A program made the translations under genes and the position numbers. A DNA stretch of 64,000 bases from Aldehydirespirator sp965221185. GTDB taxonomy: Bacteria > Actinomycetota > Acidimicrobiia > Acidimicrobiales > Aldehydirespiratoraceae. The DNA is taken from assembly GCA_965221185.1 (NCBI GenBank), contig OZ244866.1:3348001-3412000 (forward strand), in the 5' to 3' direction. The notes beneath the pieces were generated by a model. That model was not told the origin of the DNA. It worked only from the letters and a program-made list of their open reading frames with translations, and ran no database searches. Below are positions 15,871 through 23,629 of the stretch, piece after piece (within the stretch, counting starts at the first letter, position 1; every line of letters starts with the position of its first letter).

Positions 15871-16659
15871 ATGGCTCGGTTGCAGGTGATCGGCGGCGGC
15901 AAGATGGGTGAAGCGCTGCTGGTGGGGCTCGTGACCAACGGCTGGGCCGAGCCAGCCGACCTGCACGTGGCCGAGCCCGACCCGGCGCGGCAACAGGCCA
16001 TCGCGGCCGCCGTACCGGGGATGTCGGTGTCCAGCGAACCCGTCGGTGGCCCCGACGCAGTGATCGCGGTGAAACCCGCCGTGGTGACCGATGTGCTCCC
16101 GGCGCTCGCCTCGGCCGGGGTCAGCAGGGTGCTGTCGATTGCAGCCGGCGTGCGCACCGACGCGATCGAGGCCGGGCTGCCGGCGGGAACCCCGGTGGTC
16201 CGGGCCATGCCCAACACTCCAGCGCTTGTCGGCCAGGGCGCGGCCGCTATCGCGCCCGGATCGGCCGCGTCGCCCGCTGACCTCGATTGGGCCCGCAGCA
16301 TTCTCGAAGCGGTGGGAACGGTCGCGGTAGTGAGCGAGGCCGACCTCGACGCGGTGACCGGGCTGTCGGGCAGCGGACCCGCCTACCTGTTCCGGCTGGC
16401 CGAGGCGCTGCGCGCCGCTGGGGCAGCCCAGGGCCTCGACTCCGCAACCGCCGACGCCCTCACCCGCCAGACCCTGCTAGGGGCCGCGACCCTGCTGGCC
16501 GAGTCCGGCGAGGACCCAGGCCGCCTGCGCGAGAATGTCACCTCCCCGGGTGGCACGACCGCGGCGGGCCTCGCCGTGCTCGACGACGCCGACTTCATGG
16601 GCCTGGTCGAGCGGGTGGTTGACGCGGCCACCAAGCGCTCCCGGGAGCTGGGCCAGTGA
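15871..16659 (+). CDS. proC: Pyrroline-5-carboxylate reductase
   Basis: About 262 residues. The N-terminal Rossmann motif reads VIGGGKMGEALL, and the family signature occurs in the C-terminal dimerisation domain (TGLSGSGPAYLF, then LRENVTSPGGTTAAGL). It catalyses the last step of proline synthesis, reducing pyrroline-5-carboxylate with NAD(P)H. An in-frame ATG at 15862 is an alternative start, but the one at 15871 sits at the expected distance from a -10 motif. The stop overlaps the GTG start of the SAM hydrolase gene (GTGA), suggesting coupling of two unrelated functions. Confidence 0.92.
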   Translation: MARLQVIGGGKMGEALLVGLVTNGWAEPADLHVAEPDPARQQAIAAAVPGMSVSSEPVGGPDAVIAVKPAVVTDVLPALASAGVSRVLSIAAGVRTDAIEAGLPAGTPVVRAMPNTPALVGQGAAAIAPGSAASPADLDWARSILEAVGTVAVVSEADLDAVTGLSGSGPAYLFRLAEALRAAGAAQGLDSATADALTRQTLLGAATLLAESGEDPGRLRENVTSPGGTTAAGLAVLDDADFMGLVERVVDAATKRSRELGQ

Positions 16660-17603
16660 CGGCCGCAGCTTCACCAGCCCGAGGCGGCGGCTACGACACG
16701 ATCTCGTTCCTGTCCGACTACGGCCACAACGACGAGTTCGTCGGGGTGGTGCATTCGGTGATCGCCTCGATCGCGCCCCATGTCCGGGTGGTGGACGTGG
16801 CCCACGGCATCGCGCCGTGCGACGTGCGGGCCGGCGGCCTGGCCCTGGCCAGGGCGGCCCAGTACCTGCTTCCGGGCGTGGTCCTCGCGGTGGTGGATCC
16901 GGGCGTGGGCACCGACCGGCGGCCGGTGGCGGTCGAGGTCGGCGACGGTGCCTCCGTCCTAGTCGGGCCGGACAACGGTCTGCTGGCCCCGGTGGTGGCG
17001 CTCGTCGGCGGCACCAGCCGGGCAGTGTCGCTCGCCAATCCCGACTACCGGCTCGACGCCCAAGCCGAACTGGGAAGGACCTTCGACGGCCGCGACGTGT
17101 TCGCCCCCGCAGCCGCCCACCTCTGCCGCGGGGTGCCTCTCAGCGCCCTGGGTCCGGTCATCGACCCGGCCACGCTGACGCCCGGAATGCTCCCGGTGAG
17201 CCACCGCGACGGCGACGACCTGGTGGCCGAGGTTCTGTGGATCGACCGTTTCGGCAACTGCCAGCTCAACCTCGATCCTGGCGACCTCGAGGAGCTGGCT
17301 CCGGCCGGAGAGCCGCTGCAGATCGCGGCCGGCAACGACATCCGCACCGCCGAACGGGTCGGCGCCTACGCCGAGGTGTCAGCGGGTCGGGTGGGCCTGA
17401 TCACCGATTCGAGCGGACTCCTGTCGCTTGCGGTGCCGAGACGGTCCGCGGCCGACGATCTGGGCCTTCACGAGGGCGCCGAGGTGCGGCTCACGACCGC
17501 GGCCACCGGACGCCCTGCCGACGTTGGAAGCACGGCCACGCCGGTGGGCTTGGGTCGCCGGGCAGCGGCACCCGCAAGACACGACACCGGAGGCGGAACA
17601 TGA
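16656..17603 (+). CDS. S-adenosyl-L-methionine hydrolase (adenosine-forming), DUF62 family
   Basis: 315 residues of the SAM hydroxide adenosyltransferase family. Diagnostic segments are FLSDYGHNDEFVG near residue 18, VVDPGVGT, VGPDNGLLAP and FDGRDVFAPAAAHL. Characterised members hydrolyse SAM to adenosine and methionine. The GTG start overlaps the proC stop by 4 nt. The end overlaps the start of a very small membrane-peptide gene by 4 nt, so the three genes form one translationally coupled unit. Confidence 0.88.
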   Translation: MTAAASPARGGGYDTISFLSDYGHNDEFVGVVHSVIASIAPHVRVVDVAHGIAPCDVRAGGLALARAAQYLLPGVVLAVVDPGVGTDRRPVAVEVGDGASVLVGPDNGLLAPVVALVGGTSRAVSLANPDYRLDAQAELGRTFDGRDVFAPAAAHLCRGVPLSALGPVIDPATLTPGMLPVSHRDGDDLVAEVLWIDRFGNCQLNLDPGDLEELAPAGEPLQIAAGNDIRTAERVGAYAEVSAGRVGLITDSSGLLSLAVPRRSAADDLGLHEGAEVRLTTAATGRPADVGSTATPVGLGRRAAAPARHDTGGGT

Positions 17604-17689
17604 GGCCGGGAACCACCATCGTCATCGTGGCGCTGCTCGCGCTCATAGTCGTGGCCGGGGTGTTGCAGCTCTTCTTCCTGGCCCGCTGA
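17600..17689 (+). CDS. Small single-pass membrane peptide (29 aa)
   Basis: ATG at 17600 overlaps the stop of the SAM hydrolase gene (ATGA) and is preceded by GGAGG 6 nt upstream. The product is 29 residues: MRPG, then a continuous hydrophobic stretch TTIVIVALLALIVVAGVLQL and a short FFLAR tail, so it is almost certainly one transmembrane helix. It is not recognised as a known family. The strong ribosome-binding site and coupling argue that it is translated. Confidence 0.6.
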   Translation: MRPGTTIVIVALLALIVVAGVLQLFFLAR

Positions 17690-17727
17690 CAACTCATTTG
17701 CCCCGCCCATAGGCCGGCGGGCGGCGA

Positions 17728-17733
17728 TAGCAT
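17728..17733 (+). promoter_or_regulatory. -10 element of a leaderless promoter (hemA)
   Basis: TAGCAT lies 8 nt before the hemA ATG at 17742, with no Shine-Dalgarno. Confidence 0.4.
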
Positions 17734-17741
17734 CCGACGCA

Positions 17742-19001
17742 ATGTCGCTCGTAGTCATCGGGTGCAATCACCGGTCCACGCCGCTCGATCTGCTCGAGCG
17801 AATGACGGTCGCGCCCGGCGATCTCCCGAAGGCGCTCCACGAGCTGGCGTCGGCCGAGAATCTCAGCGAGGCGGTGCTGCTGTCCACCTGCAACCGCATC
17901 GAGGTCTACGCCTACGCCGAGCGGTTCCACGGCGGCTACGCCGACATCCGTGAGCTGCTCGCCCAGCACTCGGGACTCCCGCCCGAGACCGTCGCTGACG
18001 AGCTCTATTCCCATCACGACGCCGACGCGGTGCAGCACCTGTTCAGTGTCGCGGCCGGGCTCGACTCGGTGGTCGTGGGCGAGCATGAGATCCTGGGCCA
18101 GGTTCGGGATGCTTGGCAGGCCGCACAGGACGAGGGCACCGTGGGCGCGGTGCTCGAGCCCCTCTTCCGCCGAGCGGTGGAGGCCGGCAAGAAGGTCAGG
18201 TCCAACACCGGCATCTCACGGGGCATCGCATCGCTGTCCCATGCCGCGGTGGCGTTGGCCCAGGAACGCCTCGGTGCCCTCGCGGGCCGGCGGGTGCTGG
18301 TGCTCGGCGCCGGAGATGTGGCCACGGGCACGCTCAAGTCGCTGGCCGGCGCCGGCGCGGCTGACATCGCGGTGGCCAACCGCACGCCGGAGCGGGCCGA
18401 GGCGGCCGCGGCGTCCTGCGGCGGGCGAGCCGTGGCTCTCGACGCGGTGGAGCCGGCCCTGGTAGCCGCCGATGTGGTCATCACCACCACCGGCGCCACC
18501 GACATAGTTCTCGAGCACAGCGACATCGACGAAGTGATGACCCGGCGGGGCGGAGCGGAGTTGTTGATCGTCGATGTGGCCGTTCCCCGCGACGTCGACC
18601 CGGCTGTTCGCGGACTGCCCGGCGTGACCCTGCTCGACATGGACGACCTGGGCGACTTCGTCCGGCAGGGCCGGGCCGGCCGGGAGCAGGAGATCGACTC
18701 GGTGCGGGCCATCGTCGACGACGAAGTCGGGCACTATCTGATTGAAGCGTCGGCCCGGGAAGTCGCACCCTTGATCGCGGCGCTGCGAGCCCGCGCCCAT
18801 CAGGTCACCACCGCCGAACTGGACCGCCACACCTCACGCCTCATCGGTCTCTCAGCGGCTCAGCGCGTCGCGGTGGAGTCGCTGCTGCGCGGCGTGGTGA
18901 ACAAGCTGCTCCACGAGCCGACGGTGAGGCTCAAGGACGCGGCCGGCCACGCACGGGGCGACCGCCTAGCCGAAGCGCTGCGCGACCTGTTCGACCTGTA
19001 G
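17742..19001 (+). CDS. hemA: Glutamyl-tRNA reductase
   Basis: 419 residues. The catalytic cysteine is Cys50 in LLSTCNRIEVY. Other family segments are GLDSVVVGEHEILGQV, the NADPH-binding Rossmann motif VLVLGAGDVATG, and a C-terminal dimerisation helix ending LAEALRDLFDL. It reduces glutamyl-tRNA to glutamate-1-semialdehyde, the first step of C5-pathway tetrapyrrole synthesis. It heads the hem cluster and is followed 12 nt later by hemC. Confidence 0.95.
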   Translation: MSLVVIGCNHRSTPLDLLERMTVAPGDLPKALHELASAENLSEAVLLSTCNRIEVYAYAERFHGGYADIRELLAQHSGLPPETVADELYSHHDADAVQHLFSVAAGLDSVVVGEHEILGQVRDAWQAAQDEGTVGAVLEPLFRRAVEAGKKVRSNTGISRGIASLSHAAVALAQERLGALAGRRVLVLGAGDVATGTLKSLAGAGAADIAVANRTPERAEAAAASCGGRAVALDAVEPALVAADVVITTTGATDIVLEHSDIDEVMTRRGGAELLIVDVAVPRDVDPAVRGLPGVTLLDMDDLGDFVRQGRAGREQEIDSVRAIVDDEVGHYLIEASAREVAPLIAALRARAHQVTTAELDRHTSRLIGLSAAQRVAVESLLRGVVNKLLHEPTVRLKDAAGHARGDRLAEALRDLFDL

Positions 19002-19013
19002 GAGCCCGGCGCC

Positions 19014-19919
19014 GTGACCGCCGTGGTGCTGCGGGCCGCCACCCGGGCCAGTGCTCTGGCCCGCTGCCAAACCGGCATCGTGGCCGGGTTGCTGGCCCAG
19101 GCTTGCGGGGTTGCGCTGGAGCCGGTGGCCGTATCCACCACAGGCGACCGACAAGCCGACACCCCCATTCACGCAATGGGGGGCAAGGGCGTCTTCGTGA
19201 CAGAGGTGCAGGCCGCGGTGCTCGACGGCAGGGCGGACATTGCCGTGCACTCGGCCAAGGACCTGCCGTCGTCGACACACGAGGGCCTGGTGCTGGCCGC
19301 CGTGCCGCGGCGCGGTGATCCCCGCGACGCCCTGGTGGGCTGCCGGCTGGCCGAACTGCCTGCCGGCGCGACCGTGGCCACCGGCTCGGTGAGACGCAAG
19401 GCCCAGCTCGCCGGGCTGCGGCCCGATCTGGTCTTCGCCGAGTTGCGGGGCAATATCGCCACCCGGCTCGACAAGGCAACCGCCTTCGACGCCATCGTCA
19501 TGGCCGCGGTGGCCCTGCACCGGCTGGGGCTCGAGCCGGAGGTTCTCGACGTGCTCGAGCCCGACGTCTTGGTGCCCCAGGTCGGCCAAGGGGCCATCGC
19601 GGTGGAATGCCGGGCCGGCGATCGGACCGTGCTGGAACAGATGGCCGCCATCGAGCACGAGCCGAGCCGGCGGGCCGTCGACGCGGAGAGAGCCTTCCTG
19701 GCCGAGCTGGGGGGCGACTGCAGCCTGCCTGCGGGCGCTCACGCCACGACCGGCCCCGCGGGCGGTCTGGAGCTCACGGGCCTGCTGGCATCGCTCGACG
19801 GCCGCGTGCCCATCCGCGACACCCGCCGCGGCAACGACCCCGAAACGCTGGGCCGAGCAGTCGCCCGGCACCTGCTGAACGACCGCGGCGGCCGAGCGCT
19901 GCTGGGGGACGCTCGATGA
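19014..19919 (+). CDS. hemC: Hydroxymethylbilane synthase (porphobilinogen deaminase)
   Basis: 301 residues. Family segments include TTGDR, GKGVFVTEVQAAVLDG, AVHSAKDLPS and VATGSVRRKAQL. The dipyrromethane cofactor would attach to Cys236 in GGDCSLPAGAHA. The start is a GTG preceded by TAGGAG at 9 nt. It polymerises four porphobilinogen units in the cytoplasm. A copy of the dispersed repeat begins 35 nt after its stop and separates it from hemD. Confidence 0.95.
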   Translation: MTAVVLRAATRASALARCQTGIVAGLLAQACGVALEPVAVSTTGDRQADTPIHAMGGKGVFVTEVQAAVLDGRADIAVHSAKDLPSSTHEGLVLAAVPRRGDPRDALVGCRLAELPAGATVATGSVRRKAQLAGLRPDLVFAELRGNIATRLDKATAFDAIVMAAVALHRLGLEPEVLDVLEPDVLVPQVGQGAIAVECRAGDRTVLEQMAAIEHEPSRRAVDAERAFLAELGGDCSLPAGAHATTGPAGGLELTGLLASLDGRVPIRDTRRGNDPETLGRAVARHLLNDRGGRALLGDAR

Positions 19920-19954
19920 ACCCGCCGAGGGCCCGGCCTCATTCACCCGAGAGC

Positions 19955-20100
19955 GTGCGCGGGTAGGTGGCGAACGCTCGCGGCGAGACGTCGTGTTTCC
20001 CGCTCTTGTTCGCTGCGCTCACGGGCCGCTCGGGCCACGGCCTCGCTAAGCACCCTGCGAATTCCTCGTGAACTCATCGCCTACCCGCTCGGCCTCTAAG
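19955..20100 (+). repeat. Dispersed ~150-bp repeat, copy 1
   Basis: One of six copies in the window. The left end GCGGGTAGG pairs with the right end CCTACCCGC. In copies 2 and 6 the same positions read GCGGATAGG and CCTATCCGC, so the change here is compensatory. The invariant core (CCCGCTCTTGTTCGCTGCGC and the GGCCACGGCCTCGCT that follows 14 nt later) is centred near 20020. The right end lies inside hemD, whose GTG start at 20068 and first residues (NSSPTRSAS) are encoded by the repeat. Confidence 0.85.
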
Positions 20101-20856
20101 CCGCTGGCCGGGTTGAGGATCGTGGTCTGCCGGCCCCGCGAGCAGGCCAGGCTCCTGGCCGATGGCCTGACCGCGGCCGGCGCCGAGGTGGTCAGCGCCC
20201 CGGTGATCGCCATCACCGACCCCGCCGACGGCGGCGACGCGCTGCGGGATGCGCTGGCGCGGCTTCAGCGCGGCGACTGGCTGGTGGTCACAAGCCCGAA
20301 CGGTGCGACCAAGGCGGCCGCCGCCGGGAAGCTGTCCGATGGTGTCAACGTCGCGGCCATCGGACCGGGCACCGCGGAGCGGGCCATCGCGGCCGGGCTG
20401 ACGGTGCGCATGGTGCCCGACCGGTCGATTGCCGAGGGCCTGCTGCAAGCCTTCCCGGCCCCCGATACCGACCGCGGCCGCCTGGTGGTGCTGGCGCGGG
20501 CCGCGGTGGCCCGCTCGGTGCTGCCCGACGGGCTGCGAGCCGCGGGCTGGGAAGTGCTCGACGTGGCCGCCTACCGCAACGTGGCCGCCCCGCTCAGCGA
20601 CGAGCAGCGGCGGGCGGTGGCCGCCTCCGACGGCGTGGTGTTCACGTCGTCGTCCACCGTGAACCGCATGGTGGCCGAAGTCGGCGCCGATGCAGTGCCG
20701 CCCCTGGTGGCGTCCATCGGCCCGGCCACCTCGGCCACCGCAGCCGGGCACGGCCTGGAGGTCACGGTGGAGGCGGCCGAGAACACCATCGACGGAGTGG
20801 TCGCCGCACTGGTCCGCCACGCCCGGTCGTGGTTGGCGCCCGAAGGCGCTGGATAG
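20068..20856 (+). CDS. hemD: Uroporphyrinogen-III synthase
   Basis: 262 residues of the HemD family: LAGLRIVVCRPREQA at the N-terminus, TSPNGA, GPGTAERA, and a C-terminal FTSSSTVNRMV and SIGPATSATA. It inverts ring D and closes hydroxymethylbilane. The GTG start and about the first eleven residues come from dispersed repeat copy 1, so the true ancestral start may have been altered or may lie a few codons downstream. The last ten codons and stop lie within a 30-bp sequence repeated in front of hemB. Confidence 0.88.
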   Translation: MNSSPTRSASKPLAGLRIVVCRPREQARLLADGLTAAGAEVVSAPVIAITDPADGGDALRDALARLQRGDWLVVTSPNGATKAAAAGKLSDGVNVAAIGPGTAERAIAAGLTVRMVPDRSIAEGLLQAFPAPDTDRGRLVVLARAAVARSVLPDGLRAAGWEVLDVAAYRNVAAPLSDEQRRAVAASDGVVFTSSSTVNRMVAEVGADAVPPLVASIGPATSATAAGHGLEVTVEAAENTIDGVVAALVRHARSWLAPEGAG

Positions 20857-20862
20857 CCTCGC
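20833..20862 (+). repeat. 30-bp direct repeat, left copy (hemD 3' end)
   Basis: Identical over 30 bp to 22615-22644. It contains the small hairpin GCGCC-CGAA-GGCGC and the hemD stop codon. Together the two copies bound a 1,752-bp insert between hemD and hemB. Confidence 0.9.
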
Positions 20863-21101
20863 TAGCGAGCCGACGGGATCTCCGCTCGGGCAATGAACCT
20901 CGCTGCGTCCCGCAGTGCTCGCTTGACCCTCCTTGGCTTGTCGCCGATTACTAGCGCGTGGGCTGGATTCTCGGGCAGGGGATCGCCCACAACATCCTGA
21001 TCAAGGTTGCGTGCCGCCACGACCTCAAGTTCGGCGACACCGGCACCGTCCTCAAGTGTGATCCACATCTTGGACTGGATGCGCGCCACATCTACTGACA
21101 T
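20862..21101 (-). CDS. Hypothetical protein in the hemD-hemB insert
   Basis: A 79-residue open frame (MSVDVARIQSKMWITLEDG...) with no recognised domain. Composition is ordinary, with an acidic first half and an Arg-rich C-terminus (KPRRVKRALRDAARF). Its stop codon lies at the inner edge of the left 30-bp repeat, and it is the last of three minus-strand genes in the insert, 107 nt after the preceding gene. It may be real, but there is no independent support. Confidence 0.45.
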   Translation of the reverse strand: MSVDVARIQSKMWITLEDGAGVAELEVVAARNLDQDVVGDPLPENPAHALVIGDKPRRVKRALRDAARFIARAEIPSAR

Positions 21102-21208
21102 CTCGATGCTTCAGAACGCCGCTGAAGAGACGCGCCCGTCCGATCTGACGTGGTCCCGGTGAATGCGGCGCCACAAGAGTTCGTCATCGCTCAATTGAGC
21201 CCTCAGAA

Positions 21209-21739
21209 TCAAGCGGTTGCGGCTCCCATTGCGGCAATGCGCGTCCGGAGCTGCTCCCAGATCTCGTTGCGAGCCCCCGCCAGGAACTCCGATTCCTCGC
21301 CCGCAGCATCGACGATGAAGACCGATGCGAGCCCGACGGGCGGGATCTCAACCTCGATCTCGGAGCCAGCGCCGGCCCATTCGAGTTGAACTCCACCATC
21401 AGCCGTAGGGACTACATCGGGGCGCGGGCCCTCAGCACCGACGACATTCAGGACGTTCACGGCTCGCTTGACCGCGCCCTCGTGAACCGCTCGCTCGCCG
21501 TATCCGTTCCAGTTGTCGCCAAGAGCCAACAGCCTGCGAAACTGGGAAACCACCTCGTGGAACCACGGACGCTCAGACAGCCTGCGGCAGACCTTAAGCA
21601 TGACCTCCCGCCGCTCGGGCCCAAACGCAGGCCGAGCCGGTGGCGTCACCGTCTCCGATACCCCGCTAGCTCTCTCCGACCTCCAAGGAGAGGGATGTGA
21701 GGCCCCGCGGGTCAGCAACTCCTGACCGGATGCTGTCAT
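21209..21739 (-). CDS. Hypothetical protein, usual partner of TIGR04255 proteins
   Basis: 176 residues from the ATG at 21739, which overlaps the stop of the upstream gene (ATGA). The open frame is longer, but the overlap start is typical of a coupled pair. A central segment (FRRLLALGDNWNGYGERAV) followed by VVPTADGGVQLEW and IEVEIPP resembles a conserved small protein often encoded beside TIGR04255-family genes. Its biochemical role is unknown. Confidence 0.6.
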   Translation of the reverse strand: MTASGQELLTRGASHPSPWRSERASGVSETVTPPARPAFGPERREVMLKVCRRLSERPWFHEVVSQFRRLLALGDNWNGYGERAVHEGAVKRAVNVLNVVGAEGPRPDVVPTADGGVQLEWAGAGSEIEVEIPPVGLASVFIVDAAGEESEFLAGARNEIWEQLRTRIAAMGAATA

Positions 21740-22555
21740 GTCGTGCGTCTCCATGTTCTGTGGGCTTCCATAGTGGTGACGGAGGTGAAACCCCTGACAA
21801 TCCATTCATGGGCTAAGTCCATGAAGTCCAGGGCTCCGTCCAGGTTGGGTGATGATGCGCTCCCCCGTGACACCAGCGTCAACACCATCAGCCGCTCGTC
21901 TGTGCGAGTGTCCGTAGTCCAGGCGTCGATGTTGAGCCAGCCTCGCCCATCGGGCAGGTGGTAGTGCAACAGGAAACCCTTGTGGGGACTCTCCGGCAGG
22001 AACTCATCGCTCATTGTGCCGCCCCACGGAGCTATGAGCGCAGCCGTGTCCTCGGCTGCGCTCCACCCCTGGTCCGCGCCGAGATGATTGACGTACAGCA
22101 CTTCACAGATCGATGGGGGCGGCACGTCCCGTTGTAGATCGTCCATGGTCTGATTGAGCCGGCCCCAAGCTTCGACCAGTGACTTCCGAATCGTGGCGAA
22201 TCGGGGATAGGTGTCGTCGCTCCCGCCCTTCTGCCAGTTGACCACTATGCGGTCCTGTTGGAGCTGTAGCACGCGATCTCCAGCTTCGTTCTGGAGCCAC
22301 AGCCTCGGCGTCTGGGCTTCGTCGCTCACCTCCAGCGACACTTCGGGATCATCCGGATCGGGACCCATCATCGGCAGCGGAGCGCGCTCCTGCACGATAG
22401 GGAAAGTCATCGACCCAGGACGCTGCAATCGCAGCCAAATCGAGCGACTTGAAACCCATTGCACCCTCTAGCTGGATGGCTAGAGCGACCTCGACCACAG
22501 GTGGCCGCTCGTACTCGGGAAGCGGCTGGCCTTGGGGAGACACTAGATGCAGCAT
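21736..22555 (-). pseudogene. TIGR04255-family gene, frameshifted
   Basis: The N-terminal part (from ATG 22555) reads YERPPVVEVALAIQLEG, the family's opening motif, and continues to about ASWVDDFP. The rest (FPIVQERAPLP... RVLQLQQDRIVVNWQKG... AWGRLN...) is in the next frame. The shift falls at 22400-22408 in a TTTCCC run: removing one T restores the frame. It may be a genuine inactivating mutation, a sequencing error, or less likely a +1 slippage at CCC-T. Family function is not established. The gene lies in the insert between the 30-bp repeats. Confidence 0.7.
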
Positions 22556-22614
22556 ATTGGCGCGGGATCGCAATTTGAGGGACCGCGACTCGCACAGCCA
22601 TCGTGTCCCAAGTC

Positions 22615-22644
22615 TTGGCGCCCGAAGGCGCTGGATAGCCTCGC
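22615..22644 (+). repeat. 30-bp direct repeat, right copy (hemB promoter)
   Basis: Identical to 20833-20862. This copy ends 4 nt before the hemB ATG and contains its -10 motif, TAGCCT. Confidence 0.9.
22636..22641 (+). promoter_or_regulatory. -10 element of a leaderless promoter (hemB)
   Basis: TAGCCT lies 7 nt before the hemB ATG at 22649, inside the right 30-bp repeat. The same hexamer occurs in the left copy just after hemD. Confidence 0.4.
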
Positions 22645-22648
22645 AGGG

Positions 22649-23629
22649 ATGAACTTCCCGCAGCGGCGCATGCGTCGGCTGCGCCGGACGCCGGCCCTGC
22701 GGCGGCTCGTGGCCGAGTACCGGCTCAATCCCACCGACTTCATCGCGCCGCTGTTCGTGCGCGAGGGCATCGACGAGCCCCAGCCCATCGTCTCGATGCC
22801 CGGGCAGTTCCAGCACACCCGCTCTTCGCTGCGGGCCCAGGTTGCCGAACTGCATGGTCTCGGCATAGGCGCGGTGGTGCTGTTCGGCGTGCCCGAGCAT
22901 AAGGACCACCTCGGCTCGGACGCTTGGAACCCCGACGGGATCGTGCAGGTGGCGCTGGCCGACCTACGGTCCGATTTGGGCGATGAGATGGTGCTGATCG
23001 CCGATTTGTGCATAGACGAGTACACCGACCACGGCCACTGCGGCGTGCTCGACGGCCGCGGCGGCGTGGACAACGACGCCACCCTCGAGATCTACGCCCG
23101 CATCGCGCTGGCTCAGGCCACCGCCGGCGCCGACATCGTGGCCCCCTCGGGAATGATGGACGGGCAGGTTGGCGCCATCCGCTCCGCCCTCGACGGCGGC
23201 GGGTTCGAGCCGATCGCCATCCTCGCCTACTCGGCCAAGTACGCCACTGCGCTGTACGGGCCGTTCCGCGACGCGGCAGGTGTGACCATCGCGGGCGGGG
23301 GTGACCGTCGCACCTACCAGCAGGACGTGGCCGGTGCCCGGGAGGCCATCGAGGAGATCCGCCTGGATGTGGCCGAGGGCGCCGACATGGTGATGGTGAA
23401 GCCGGCGCTGCCCTATCTCGACGTGATCTCCGCGGCTCGGCGCACCTTCGACGTGCCATTGGCCGCGTACCACGTGTCGGGCGAATACGCCATGGTGTGC
23501 GCCGCGGCCGAGCGGGGCTGGCTCGACCTCGACGCGGTGGCGTTCGAGCACGTGCTCGCCATCCGCCGGGCCGGGGCCGACGTGGTGCTCACCTACTTCG
23601 CCCGCCGTCTGGCCGAGGCCATCCAGTGA
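22649..23629 (+). CDS. hemB: Delta-aminolevulinic acid dehydratase (porphobilinogen synthase)
   Basis: 326 residues from the ATG at 22649; the open frame extends upstream into the insert, but that part is not homologous. The metal-site region reads DLCIDEYTDHGHCG, a mixed Cys/Asp arrangement common in actinobacteria. The two active-site lysines are in YSAKYA and MVKPALPYLD. It condenses two aminolevulinate molecules to porphobilinogen. The stop overlaps the hemL GTG by 4 nt. Confidence 0.95.
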   Translation: MNFPQRRMRRLRRTPALRRLVAEYRLNPTDFIAPLFVREGIDEPQPIVSMPGQFQHTRSSLRAQVAELHGLGIGAVVLFGVPEHKDHLGSDAWNPDGIVQVALADLRSDLGDEMVLIADLCIDEYTDHGHCGVLDGRGGVDNDATLEIYARIALAQATAGADIVAPSGMMDGQVGAIRSALDGGGFEPIAILAYSAKYATALYGPFRDAAGVTIAGGGDRRTYQQDVAGAREAIEEIRLDVAEGADMVMVKPALPYLDVISAARRTFDVPLAAYHVSGEYAMVCAAAERGWLDLDAVAFEHVLAIRRAGADVVLTYFARRLAEAIQ

